From positions 1 to 9,727 of the forward strand of contig JAHEFL010000036.1 in assembly GCA_024640205.1 (NCBI GenBank): 9,727 bases of DNA, read 5' to 3'. The first letter of the stretch is position 1. Each line of letters starts with the position of its first letter. Shown piece after piece: positions 1-8,200 of the stretch. Source of the DNA: Flavobacteriales bacterium. Its GTDB lineage: Bacteria > Bacteroidota > Bacteroidia > Flavobacteriales_F > PHOS-HE28. The notes beneath the pieces are model-generated. The model saw nothing but the letters and a program-made list of their open reading frames with translations, was not told the origin of the DNA and made no database searches. Made by a program: the position numbers and the translations under genes.

Positions 1-629
1 TGAAGTAAGGAATTCCAATTGTTGAGCTTGATGTGACAAGCGCGATAGGCGCTTGCCGGTCCGAAGTTGTCACTTACGTTGTGCGGACGGAATTTCCGGA
101 AGCTGTAACCACCATTAGGGTTGTAGAACCAGAATTCATAGCCGCTATTGGCGGGTTGGACATTATTCGGCCCGTTCGGGACCCAGTCCGCAGTGACCGA
201 TGGATTCGCATTGGCTACCATGTATTCGCCCGTCTTCCACCAATACTTGTCACAGCTCGTGTAGACCAATCGATCAATGCCTACCGGTAAACAGAAGGAA
301 TAACACTGGCTGCCACCGATCCGGCTCAGCGTACCAAAATCGCCATTCCCCGTGTTGTCAATGATGCGGCGATCGTCCGGCAGCGCTGTTCTCACCGTGT
401 AGCCTCCGTTGGCGCCGCTCAACATACCATCGTTGCCACTGTCTTCCAGTGCAAACACATAGCATCCTTCAGGCAGGCAGCAATTCGCTTGTAGATTCAA
501 TTGTTGGCCTGCGACATAAGGGCCGCCGGAGCAGAAGATGATGGAGCTGTTCAATGGATCCTGAATGGACCAGGTGATCTCGTTCGCTTCAAGGTCCGTG
601 CTGAGATAGACCGAAATATTCTCCGTGCA
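1..629 (-). repeat. Shared C-terminal module, copy in gene 1 (partial)
   Basis: This covers gene 1 residues 468-676, from CTENISVYL to the window edge. It aligns without large gaps to gene 2 from CTENITLDI. Conserved landmarks are ITWSIQD, GGPY, DRRIIDN, YTSCDKYWWKTGEY, SGYEFWFYNP, YSFRKFRPHNVSDNFGPASA and RACHIKLNNW. DNA identity is also high in places: a 20-base run beginning cggaatttcc occurs both here and in gene 2. Confidence 0.85.
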
Positions 630-2030
630 GGGATCAGTAAGCAATGGGGAAGGGGCACATTCGGTGTATCCTATGCACACGCAACCCGGGCTCATGGTAT
701 CCTGTGTGGTAGCTGGGTTCCCGTCATCGCATGGTTGTCCGGGAACGGTAATTCCAGGATCGGAGTCGTCACAATCCCCACTCACTGATACACTACCAAT
801 GATCTGGAGGCATACCGGGGAGTCGTATGCCGTAGCCGGATCGCCATAACCATCACCATCCGTATCCAGATACCACGTCAATATTGCATCCGATGTTCCA
901 CATCCGCATATCCCGGGAGCAGTCTTCAGTGGGTCATTGGGACATCCATCGCTGCCATTGCAGGTACCGTCGTTGTCCGAATCCAGATACGTCCCGACAC
1001 ATTCACAATCGGAAGTGATCAGGTCGAATTCGGTACACACATCACTATCATCACAAGGAGAGCCTACCGCTTCCCCCAACTCAGGACAGTCATCGTAGAA
1101 GTCACAAACGAGGTCACCATCCGTGTCCTGATAAGTTCCTACACAATAACAATTCGAGTAGGTAAGATCGTCAATGGTGCAGGGGTCGCCATCATTGCAT
1201 GTCGCTCCGATCGTACAATCCCAAATACCATTGAAATAGTAGCTCTGCCCAACGGTCCAAAAACGAGCGTCAGGTCCACCTGTGAAGCGGCAAACACTGG
1301 CGTTGTTATTACCGGGAATACTGTTGTTCCAATTGTTGTTCCCATTGGTCGTGACCCGGCGGTTCTTCACGTTGCTCGCGTGGTTATTGTCCGGTCCCCG
1401 TAATCCGACCTGCGGGAAATCGGTTTCCGAAGTTGCCGGCCCGGGAGCATTGGCGCTTTCGATGGGCCCATAGATCTGGCGGATCCCATCACCTGGCGAA
1501 TCGGTATTCAATCGCAATTGAAAGGTAAAGGCTTCATCAAGCCCCTTGCGTCTCACTCTTTTCCATTCGATCTGCACCTCATTGCCACTGATCTTCCAGA
1601 TCACCTCTCGTGGACCACCGGCTCCAGTTTGGGCGCTTTCCAGGTCGTAACCGAAAGGCACAATGGCCCCGGCATAGGTTTCCGTGGAGCTAAGCGGAGT
1701 GTAATTGGTAGCGGTCGGTGCGGATCCGAACGTGATGAAACCATTGGAGGAGATCCAGATCTGCGTATAGATGTTACCGTCGAACTCGAAGGGGTTCGGC
1801 AGGGTGATCGCCCCGGATACCGCGTCATCGAAATTGTTGCTCCAAAGAGTGTTGATCGGGCCACTCAATGCATTGATAGGAGTATAGAGATCCACCGCCT
1901 GTGCAAAATTGTTGTTCGCCACCTGGGCAAAGGACGAAGGCCCAGGAATTAAAACACCGATCGCGAAACCGATCACTATTCCATACGATTTGGTCCGCAT
2001 GGCATTGCTTTTTGGGGTAGAACTGTTCAT
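1..2030 (-). CDS. Secreted calcium-repeat surface protein, partial (C-terminus beyond left edge)
   Basis: An unbroken reading frame runs from an ATG at 2030 to the left edge (676 codons plus two bases) with no stop. A signal peptide is visible: a Lys/Arg-containing start, a hydrophobic stretch at residues 16-28 and a likely cut at SSFA|Q before Gln36. Residues about 37-265 form a beta-rich head (SNGFITFG near 95; QVGLRG near 207). Residues about 270-465 are Cys/Asp-rich, with DTDGD, DSDNDG and DTDGDGYGDP motifs of the thrombospondin-3 / MopE metal-binding type, expected to bind calcium. From residue 468 the module shared with genes 2 and 3 begins. By alignment with gene 2 about 250 residues, probably ending in a T9SS sorting domain, lie outside the window. 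An in-frame ATG at 2000 (residue 11) also gives a good signal peptide, so the start is uncertain. Likely exported to the cell surface; the exact role is unknown. Confidence 0.9.
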   Translation of the reverse strand, partial: MNSSTPKSNAMRTKSYGIVIGFAIGVLIPGPSSFAQVANNNFAQAVDLYTPINALSGPINTLWSNNFDDAVSGAITLPNPFEFDGNIYTQIWISSNGFITFGSAPTATNYTPLSSTETYAGAIVPFGYDLESAQTGAGGPREVIWKISGNEVQIEWKRVRRKGLDEAFTFQLRLNTDSPGDGIRQIYGPIESANAPGPATSETDFPQVGLRGPDNNHASNVKNRRVTTNGNNNWNNSIPGNNNASVCRFTGGPDARFWTVGQSYYFNGIWDCTIGATCNDGDPCTIDDLTYSNCYCVGTYQDTDGDLVCDFYDDCPELGEAVGSPCDDSDVCTEFDLITSDCECVGTYLDSDNDGTCNGSDGCPNDPLKTAPGICGCGTSDAILTWYLDTDGDGYGDPATAYDSPVCLQIIGSVSVSGDCDDSDPGITVPGQPCDDGNPATTQDTMSPGCVCIGYTECAPSPLLTDPCTENISVYLSTDLEANEITWSIQDPLNSSIIFCSGGPYVAGQQLNLQANCCLPEGCYVFALEDSGNDGMLSGANGGYTVRTALPDDRRIIDNTGNGDFGTLSRIGGSQCYSFCLPVGIDRLVYTSCDKYWWKTGEYMVANANPSVTADWVPNGPNNVQPANSGYEFWFYNPNGGYSFRKFRPHNVSDNFGPASAYRACHIKLNNWNSLL

Positions 2031-2045
2031 AGTACCTGTGTCAAT

Positions 2046-2107
2046 GGTCCTCACAGGACCGGCTGGGATGTAACAAGACAATGACGCTGCGATCGGAACT
2101 ACCGATC
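2046..2107 (-). promoter_or_regulatory. Two small hairpins in the gene 1 leader region
   Basis: Two perfect short inverted repeats lie upstream of the gene 1 ATG: GGTCCT/AGGACC with a 3-base loop (2046-2060) and GATCGG/CCGATC with a 5-base loop (2091-2107). The first ends 16 bases before the ATG at 2030 and could affect ribosome access. No promoter boxes with a good Bacteroidota match were seen in the 2031-2254 gap, and nothing there resembles a known riboswitch. Confidence 0.3.
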
Positions 2108-2254
2108 CGCTTTCGCCTGACTTTAGTGATCAACTTTGAATGATGGGTCAAAGATGATCTTCCTATTCTGGACGGTCAAGCATCATAGTTGCCGCATAAC
2201 GGTCGGATCCCAAGGTGAGCGATGCATTTCGACGTCACAGGGGGTGGAATACGC

Positions 2255-2289
2255 AGCGCCCTCCCCACAGTGTTCGTGAGGAGGGCGCT
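2255..2289 (-). terminator. Hairpin after gene 2, probable terminator without U-tract
   Basis: A perfect 10-bp GC-rich stem (2255-2264 with 2280-2289, AGCGCCCTCC / GGAGGGCGCT), one mismatch, then three more pairs and a 7-base loop. It begins 30 bases after the gene 2 stop, much like the gene 3 terminator, but no U-run follows on either strand. It may end transcription, or protect the 3' end of the message. Confidence 0.5.
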
Positions 2290-2318
2290 TGCGGTCGTTG
2301 ATAGGCTTCCTACCTAAT

Positions 2319-5042
2319 TCATCTTTCGATCAACAAACGTTCCGTGATCTGATGATCGCCTACTATGATCTTCATCAAGTAGATCCCTGTTGCAAGTTGG
2401 TGGGAAGGTTCCAAAGTGGCATTCACGCTTCCTTCTGTTGTTGCGAAGCGTTGTGCCATTCCCGCCTTGCCGGTCAGGTCAAAGAGTTGCACGGTCACAT
2501 GGTCCACCTCGTTCGGGATGCCCTCCACCTGAATGCGTAAGTCATTCCCGGTACTCGGATTGGGCCACACCTTGACCTGGGGAGCTGGAGCCAACAGATC
2601 CATCTGGGTTCCACCACCCTGGACCGGACTACCAATGGTAAGGCTGCAGATATCGCCCCATGGATCCGAGGTTCCGCACCAAGTACCATTCTTCAGGGCA
2701 CGAACTTCCACCTCGTAGGTCTTCGTGGCCTCCAAGGGCGGAGCCACGGCAGCGCTCCAACCAAGGTTGAGGAAGTAGGTGGTGCTGGAACGCAGGATCT
2801 CAATGCCCTCATCAGGGATCCGGAAGCGCCATTCATATTGGGTGGCACCGCTCACCGGTCTTGCATGGATACGCTGGTTGGATACGAATTGGCGGAACTG
2901 GTTGCAGCTGAGGAACTGGTTCCCTGGGATGTCCATGAGCTTGGTGGGTGGGCAAAGTGCCAATGCCTCATCACGCACCATACGGCAGGCAGGACCCCAG
3001 GGTTGGTTGACACCTTGCACACGTCCGCGCACCTTTACGTTCATCAGTTCTCCCGGCGGAACATGCAATGCACTGTTCCAATTGTTGATCTTCATGTGAC
3101 AAGCCCGGTAAGCACTTGCGGGACCGAAGTTGTCACTGACATTATGCGGGCGGAATTTCCGGAAGCTGTATCCGCTGTTCGGCGCATAGATCCAGAACTC
3201 ATAGCCACTATCGTCGGGTTGAACACTGTTGGCACCATTGGGTACCCACTCGGCCGAGACCAGGTCATTCGCATTTGCCACGATGTACTCACCGGTCTTC
3301 CACCAGTATTTGTCACAGCTCGTGTAGATCAAGCGATCGATACCTACCGGGACACAGAATGAATAGGCGTTCCCGGTGATCTGGCTTGTTGCTCCGAAAT
3401 CACCGTTGTTCCTGTTGTCTATGATCCTTCGGTTATCCGGAACAGCCGTACGAAGCGTATAGCCACCGTTAAAGCCATTGAGCATACCGTCACCACCTGC
3501 ATCGGTCATCACCAGCACATAGCAACCCTGCGCCAGGCAGCAATCCTCGGAGATGTTCACTTGGATACCAGGAGCATAGGGCCCACCGGAGCAATACACG
3601 ATACTGGCATTGTTCTGATCCTGGATCTCCCAAGTGATATCATCCCCATCCAGGTCTGTGTTGATATCCAGCGTGATGTTCTCCGTGCAACCGCCGATAG
3701 GGGTGCCGATACAGTTGCAATTTGCATCCAGCACATCGCCGGTAGTGTTATTGTTTCCGTCGTCACAAGCGGAACCGACCGTTCCCGGTACAGTTGGGCA
3801 ATCATCGGTATTGTTGGCGACGTATCCTGAAGGCTGGTCGCAGGTGAATCCTGGCTGGCTGTCGTTGGGGTCCCCGAAGCCGTCATTGTCGGTATCGGCA
3901 TACCAAGTGGTTGCTTCATCGGCAACACCGCACCCGCAGGCTCCTGGAGCGGTTTTGTTCGGGTCAGAGGGGCATAGATCCGTATTGTTAGCGACGAATC
4001 CGATAGGCTGGTCGCAGGTGAATCCTGGCTGACTGTCGTTGGGGTCCCCGAAACCGTCATTATCGGTATCGGCATACCATGTGGTTGCTATATCCGCAAC
4101 ACCACAACCGCAGGCACCCGGTGCTGTCTTGTTCGGATCCAAGGGGCATCCATCGTTCGCGTCACATACCGTGTCGTTGTCCGTGTCCTGAAAGGTGCCC
4201 ACGCAATTGCAACTTGCGTTGATCTGGTCGTTGATCGTACAGGCATCGCCATCATTGCATGCCTGACCAACGACGCAGGTGGCATAGACATAATTCATGC
4301 CCAGCGTCCAGCTTTTGGCAGGGTTGGCGTTCGTGAATCGTACTCTGCTGTTGTTCGTGGTCCCGGCCAAGCTGGTTCCCCAATTCTCGGGGCCAGTGCC
4401 AACAAGGCGGTTCAGGACATTACCTGCGGCGAAATTGTTGTTCGCGCCGCGAAGACCAACTTGTGGTTGATGGGTAACTGCAAAATCCAGGGTATTGATA
4501 CCTCCATATTCCAAGCGGATCTCACCTGTGCTGGTATTGAGCCGGATACCGCAATCGAAGTACTCATTCGTCCCTTTGCGCTTGACCCGTTGCCATTGAA
4601 TAATGATGTTCGCACCGGTCTGTTGGAAGGTGATCCGCCTGTTGTTCCCCCCTGTGGATGCCGGCTCCAGATCCGCTGCGAAAGCCGCGATCACACCGCT
4701 GTAACCAACAGCAGAACTTATCGGAGTGTACTCCGTGCCGGCCGGTGCGGTCCCGAAGGTGATGAACCCATTTGCCGAGATGTGCATTTGTGTGTGCAGG
4801 ATGCCATTGAAGTTGAATCCCGGTGCCAGTGTTCGAGTGAATACCTCATCGTCAAATGCCTGAGCGATCAAACTGTTGCTGCTGGACGACGAGGTGAACG
4901 CCCCGGTTTGTTCGGTTTGGAAGGTGTAGGACAGCTGACCCATGGCGTTCCATGGCGCAAGCAGCCCGCATAGCAGGGTTGTTGCTGATATCAGAGCCCG
5001 AAGACGGTGATGCAGCGAAAGTGTTTGTGTGGAGTTTGCCAT
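2319..5042 (-). CDS. T9SS-secreted surface protein with MopE/TSP3-like calcium repeats
   Basis: A complete 907-residue protein. Signal peptide residues 1-35 have an HHRLR n-region, a hydrophobic core around ALISATTLLCGLL and a likely cut at AMG|Q36. Residues about 37-255 are a beta-rich head like that of gene 1 (ANGFITFG, QVGLRG). Residues about 256-450 are Cys/Asp-rich and contain two nearly identical 58-residue units with DTDNDGFGDPND calcium-binding loops (MopE/thrombospondin-3 type). Residues about 452-560 are a beta-sandwich domain (DITWEI, GGDGM). Residues about 567-803 are two FN3-like repeats. After a GGGT linker, residues about 824-907 are a T9SS type A sorting domain (WPNPSTG, LFDLTGK, ATGIYL, ERLLIER). 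The frame stays open upstream to a TTG at 5192, but that adds a long charged leader before the signal peptide. An ATG at 5066 is also possible, so 5042 is chosen as the start with the cleanest signal peptide. Probably displayed on the outer surface; ligand unknown. Confidence 0.93.
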   Translation of the reverse strand: MANSTQTLSLHHRLRALISATTLLCGLLAPWNAMGQLSYTFQTEQTGAFTSSSSSNSLIAQAFDDEVFTRTLAPGFNFNGILHTQMHISANGFITFGTAPAGTEYTPISSAVGYSGVIAAFAADLEPASTGGNNRRITFQQTGANIIIQWQRVKRKGTNEYFDCGIRLNTSTGEIRLEYGGINTLDFAVTHQPQVGLRGANNNFAAGNVLNRLVGTGPENWGTSLAGTTNNSRVRFTNANPAKSWTLGMNYVYATCVVGQACNDGDACTINDQINASCNCVGTFQDTDNDTVCDANDGCPLDPNKTAPGACGCGVADIATTWYADTDNDGFGDPNDSQPGFTCDQPIGFVANNTDLCPSDPNKTAPGACGCGVADEATTWYADTDNDGFGDPNDSQPGFTCDQPSGYVANNTDDCPTVPGTVGSACDDGNNNTTGDVLDANCNCIGTPIGGCTENITLDINTDLDGDDITWEIQDQNNASIVYCSGGPYAPGIQVNISEDCCLAQGCYVLVMTDAGGDGMLNGFNGGYTLRTAVPDNRRIIDNRNNGDFGATSQITGNAYSFCVPVGIDRLIYTSCDKYWWKTGEYIVANANDLVSAEWVPNGANSVQPDDSGYEFWIYAPNSGYSFRKFRPHNVSDNFGPASAYRACHMKINNWNSALHVPPGELMNVKVRGRVQGVNQPWGPACRMVRDEALALCPPTKLMDIPGNQFLSCNQFRQFVSNQRIHARPVSGATQYEWRFRIPDEGIEILRSSTTYFLNLGWSAAVAPPLEATKTYEVEVRALKNGTWCGTSDPWGDICSLTIGSPVQGGGTQMDLLAPAPQVKVWPNPSTGNDLRIQVEGIPNEVDHVTVQLFDLTGKAGMAQRFATTEGSVNATLEPSHQLATGIYLMKIIVGDHQITERLLIER
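2634..3689 (-). repeat. Shared C-terminal module, copy in gene 2
   Basis: These 352 codons run from CTENITLDI to CSLTI, just before the GGGT linker and the sorting domain. The order is: a beta-sandwich domain with WEI and GGDGM motifs; an FN3-like repeat (YTSCDK, GYEFWI, MKINNW, NVKVRGR, WGPACR); and a second FN3-like repeat (LSCNQ, QYEWRFR, YFLNLGW, EVEVRA, WGDICSLTI). The closest match is gene 1 over most of its length. Confidence 0.85.
3803..4150 (-). repeat. Two tandem 174-base direct repeats encoding calcium-loop units in gene 2
   Basis: Copies at about 3803-3976 and 3977-4150 are offset by exactly 174 bases (58 codons), keeping the frame. Over 3841-3941 against 4015-4115 I count about nine mismatches in 101 bases. 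Each unit encodes DPNKTAPGACGCG, then a WYADTDNDGFGDPNDS calcium loop and a CDQP...VANNTD tail. The near-identity points to a recent in-frame duplication. Gene 1 has only one diverged equivalent. Confidence 0.85.
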
Positions 5043-5062
5043 GGAGTAGCGAGTATGGGTGT

Positions 5063-5080
5063 GCATCCCGCTTAGGATGC
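5063..5080 (-). promoter_or_regulatory. Leader hairpin covering an alternative gene 2 start
   Basis: A perfect 6-bp stem with a 6-base loop (GCATCC / GGATGC) sits 21 bases before the chosen ATG of gene 2. The in-frame ATG at 5066 lies inside the stem, so in RNA that start would be partly masked. This favours the ATG at 5042. A regulatory role is possible but unproven. Confidence 0.35.
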
Positions 5081-5178
5081 CTTGTGACCTGGAGTTCGAT
5101 GTGATCTGACGATGGGTCTTCTCACGGGAGCCGTGTACGCGGGGTTCGCTGGCAGGGTTACAGCTCCGTGAGGTTCGA

Positions 5179-5190
5179 GTGGTCGACCAC
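5179..5190. promoter_or_regulatory. 12-bp perfect palindrome upstream of gene 2
   Basis: GTGGTCGACCAC is a perfect palindrome about 140 bases upstream of the gene 2 ATG and 24 bases beyond the gene 3 terminator hairpin. Its place in the only room for a gene 2 promoter suits an operator. A single copy is weak evidence, and no regulator gene is in the window. Confidence 0.25.
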
Positions 5191-5210
5191 AACGTGTTCC
5201 ACTTAGGAAC

Positions 5211-5245
5211 AAAAGGAAAGGGCGCCCGTTCTGGACGCCCTTTCC
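5211..5245 (-). terminator. Intrinsic terminator of gene 3
   Basis: A perfect 10-bp stem (5215-5224 with 5236-5245, GGAAAGGGCG / CGCCCTTTCC) with two further inner G-C pairs lies 21 bases after the gene 3 stop. In minus-strand RNA it is followed at once by UUUUGUU. It should separate gene 3 from gene 2, so gene 2 is probably transcribed from its own promoter or by read-through. Confidence 0.75.
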
Positions 5246-5266
5246 AAGCATTGTATCCGGATCTGC

Positions 5267-8200
5267 TTACGGTGCGATGATCAATCGTTCGGTCCAGCGT
5301 TGGTCCTCAGCAGTGATGTTGACCAGATAGATGCCCGCACCAAGCTGGCCACCCAGGTCGACATCCGTATAGGTCCGACCGTCCTGCACGGGTAGGGTAT
5401 GGGCGGCGACCTTCTGGCCACGCATATCGAAGAGGTCCATCGAGATGGTGGCAAGGTCGGTTGGCAGGCCCTCTACGTTCACCCAGAAGCGATCCCCCTG
5501 GTTGGGGTTCGGCCAGATGCCCACACGGCCCTCTTCATTTAGAATGGCCATGTTGGTACCACCGCCACCACCTATGCTCGGGGCTATGGTGAGCAGGCAG
5601 GAGTCACCGAACATGCACCAGGTCTGCCCTTCTCCGGGGATGTTGCGGCGCGCACGGACCTGTACATAGTACTGTCCTTCAACCAACGGAGGAGCCACGC
5701 CGGCGTTCCATCCCAGATTCAGGAAATAGGGGCCGCTGGTGCGGAAGATCTCCGAGTCGTTGTCGACGTAGCGGAATCGCCACTCGTATTGGTTGCCGCC
5801 GCTCACCGGGCGCGCATGGATGCGTTGGTTGTTCACGAACTGGCGGGTCTCGTTGCAGCTCAGGAACTGGTTGCCAGGGATGTCCATCAGCTTGGTAGGT
5901 GGGCATTGGGCCAACACCTCATCGCGCACAAAGCGGCAGGCAGGTCCCCATGGATAATTCGTCCCGTTCACACGACCGCGGACCTTCACGTTCATCAGGT
6001 CGCCCTCAGGAATGTGCATGGCCGCGCTCCAGTTGTTGATCTTCAGGTGGCAGGCGCGGTATTCGTTGGCCGGCGCGAAATTGTCGCTCACGTTGTGCGC
6101 GTGGAACTTCCGGAAGCTGTAGCCTCCGTTGGGGTTGAAGAACCAGAACTCGTAGCCACTGTCCGCATCCTGTGCATTGTTGGGCCCGTTCACCCATTCG
6201 GCTGATACCGCATCGTTAGCATTGGCCACGATGTACTCGCCTGTCCTCCACCAGTACTTGTCGCAACTGGTGTATACCAATCGATCGTCGCCTACCGGGA
6301 TACTGAACGAATAAGCATTGCCTGTGATCTGGCTAAGCGAACCGTATCCACCATTGTTCCGGTTATCAATGATCCTCCGGCCATCGGGGGTGGCCGTACG
6401 CAAAGTGTATCCTCCATTCAAAATACCGTCGCCTCCGCTATCGAATACGATCAGATCGTACGTGCCAGGGTCGGGGACATCACATATCGCCTGCTGGTTG
6501 CTTGGCGCACCCAACGCGAAGGGGCCACCACTGCAGAACAGGTCATTCGTGATGGCGTCCCTGATCTCCCAGGTGATCTGGTCGTCGTTCGCATCCGTGT
6601 TGATCTGCAGATCGATCTTGGTCATTGGTACAATGGGTGAACACTCTGTGGATCCCGGTGCGCTCATTTCACCTTCATCGCATGCTTGACAGGATTCCGC
6701 ACCTGGAAATGGATTATACGTATTCGCCGGGCACAGTTCGCAGGCGATCGATCCATCCGCATTGCTGTAAGACCCAGGGCTGCACGGAACGCAACTTGTC
6801 TGTCCTTCGTTTCCTTGCGCGGAGCCGGCCAAACAGGGGAATGCCGATGTGCCATCCGGGCAATAGCTACCCTCCGGGCAGATCGTGCAACCTGTGATCA
6901 CCGTATTTGGGCCGATCTCAGTAGTGTTCTGGAAATACCCGGGGTCACAGTTGCAGGTGGTTGGATTGAAATTGGCGATACCGTCCACGGCAAGAGGGCA
7001 TGCATCGAGGCAATTAGGGATGCCATCGTTATCATCATCCGGCGCCGATCCGTTCGAAGCGCCCGGTGTGGCACACCAACGCTGCCAATCTGTGGAGTTG
7101 TCATCGGTGTCCACAGCGTTCGGTACCCTGGCGATCACCTCATCCGCATTAGCGCCATTATCCCCGGCGCCCAAACCGGTGCCTTCGGAATATGGAACAC
7201 CGCTCGTGCCTTCATAGCTGATCGCATCAAGCAGGGTATTATCCGCGGCGCGAAGACCGACGGCATCCGGAGCCCCATTCTGGATCAGATTGCTGGTTGG
7301 CAGCACCACCAAGTTCACATTCGGTGTGCCCGCATTATTTCCGATGACATAGTACCCGCCAGAAGGCAGTAAATAGTTAGGCAGCACGATGGACTGATAG
7401 ATCGCGGCACCCCCGTTATTGCCATTAACGAGTTCGACCGTTACGCCGGAAAGCTGGATGGTGGCGGTTCCATAATTGTACAGTTCAATCCACTCGGCCT
7501 CATCCGTGCCTGGGTTGTCATAATCCACTTCGTTGATGACCAAGGTCGATGGGGGCAAACAGACCGGAGAATCACCACTCACATTCAACGAACCACAAGG
7601 CGCCGAAAATGCTACAGAGAATCCTTCGCCTTCAGTTATCCCGTTGATCAGAATCGTTCCTGAAGACGATACGGCAGGATTATCACCTGCAACCGTTCCA
7701 GAGCCGGAATATGAGACCGCTGCTCCTTGCCCTCCACCGGTGAATGAAACGGAGACGTTGTAGCTATCCGCACCAACCGTTAGGTCATTGCATGTGGACA
7801 ACGGTGTGCCCAGCGATAAGTTACAAATAGGTCCGGCCGGTACTGCACCGGAGATCACGATGTCATCCAATGCAAATTCATCGCGGGAGCCCGATCCGCC
7901 TACATCAGCGCCGCTCCATTGGAGATAAAAGAATTGACCGGGGGTGATGTTTAGGCCGGCAATGGTCGTACTCCTATGATTAGCTACAAATGCAGGGCTG
8001 ACATCCGCAACAGCGCTGGATACCACATCCAGAGCCCCTACTGAAGTATATGAAGCATTATCAGAGGACCAGGAGAAATTGAAATTGTTACTTCTTGACT
8101 GGTCATTCCGCACATGGACGACATAGGACACATTAATGGAGCCAAGGGTCACCCCTGAGTTGTTCTGGATTCGTAATGTCAACGTTCCAGGAGCCCAGTC

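Noticed and set aside
1518..1952. 144-codon plus-strand open frame opposite gene 1
   Set aside because: Antisense to the head domain shared by genes 1 and 2; no family resemblance of its own.
3803..4150. CRISPR-like or mobile repeat
   Set aside because: The repeat is coding, in frame, has no spacers, and encodes a known kind of calcium-loop unit; no terminal inverted repeats or transposase are present.
5043..5192. Longer gene 2 start (TTG at 5192)
   Set aside because: The added 50 residues are polar and Arg-rich and precede a clear signal peptide, and the codon is TTG while ATGs exist at 5066 and 5042.
6686..7372. 228-codon plus-strand open frame antisense to gene 3
   Set aside because: It lies opposite lamin-tail and Cys-rich coding sequence of clear family type, shows no recognisable domain or start signal, and is best explained as an antisense shadow.
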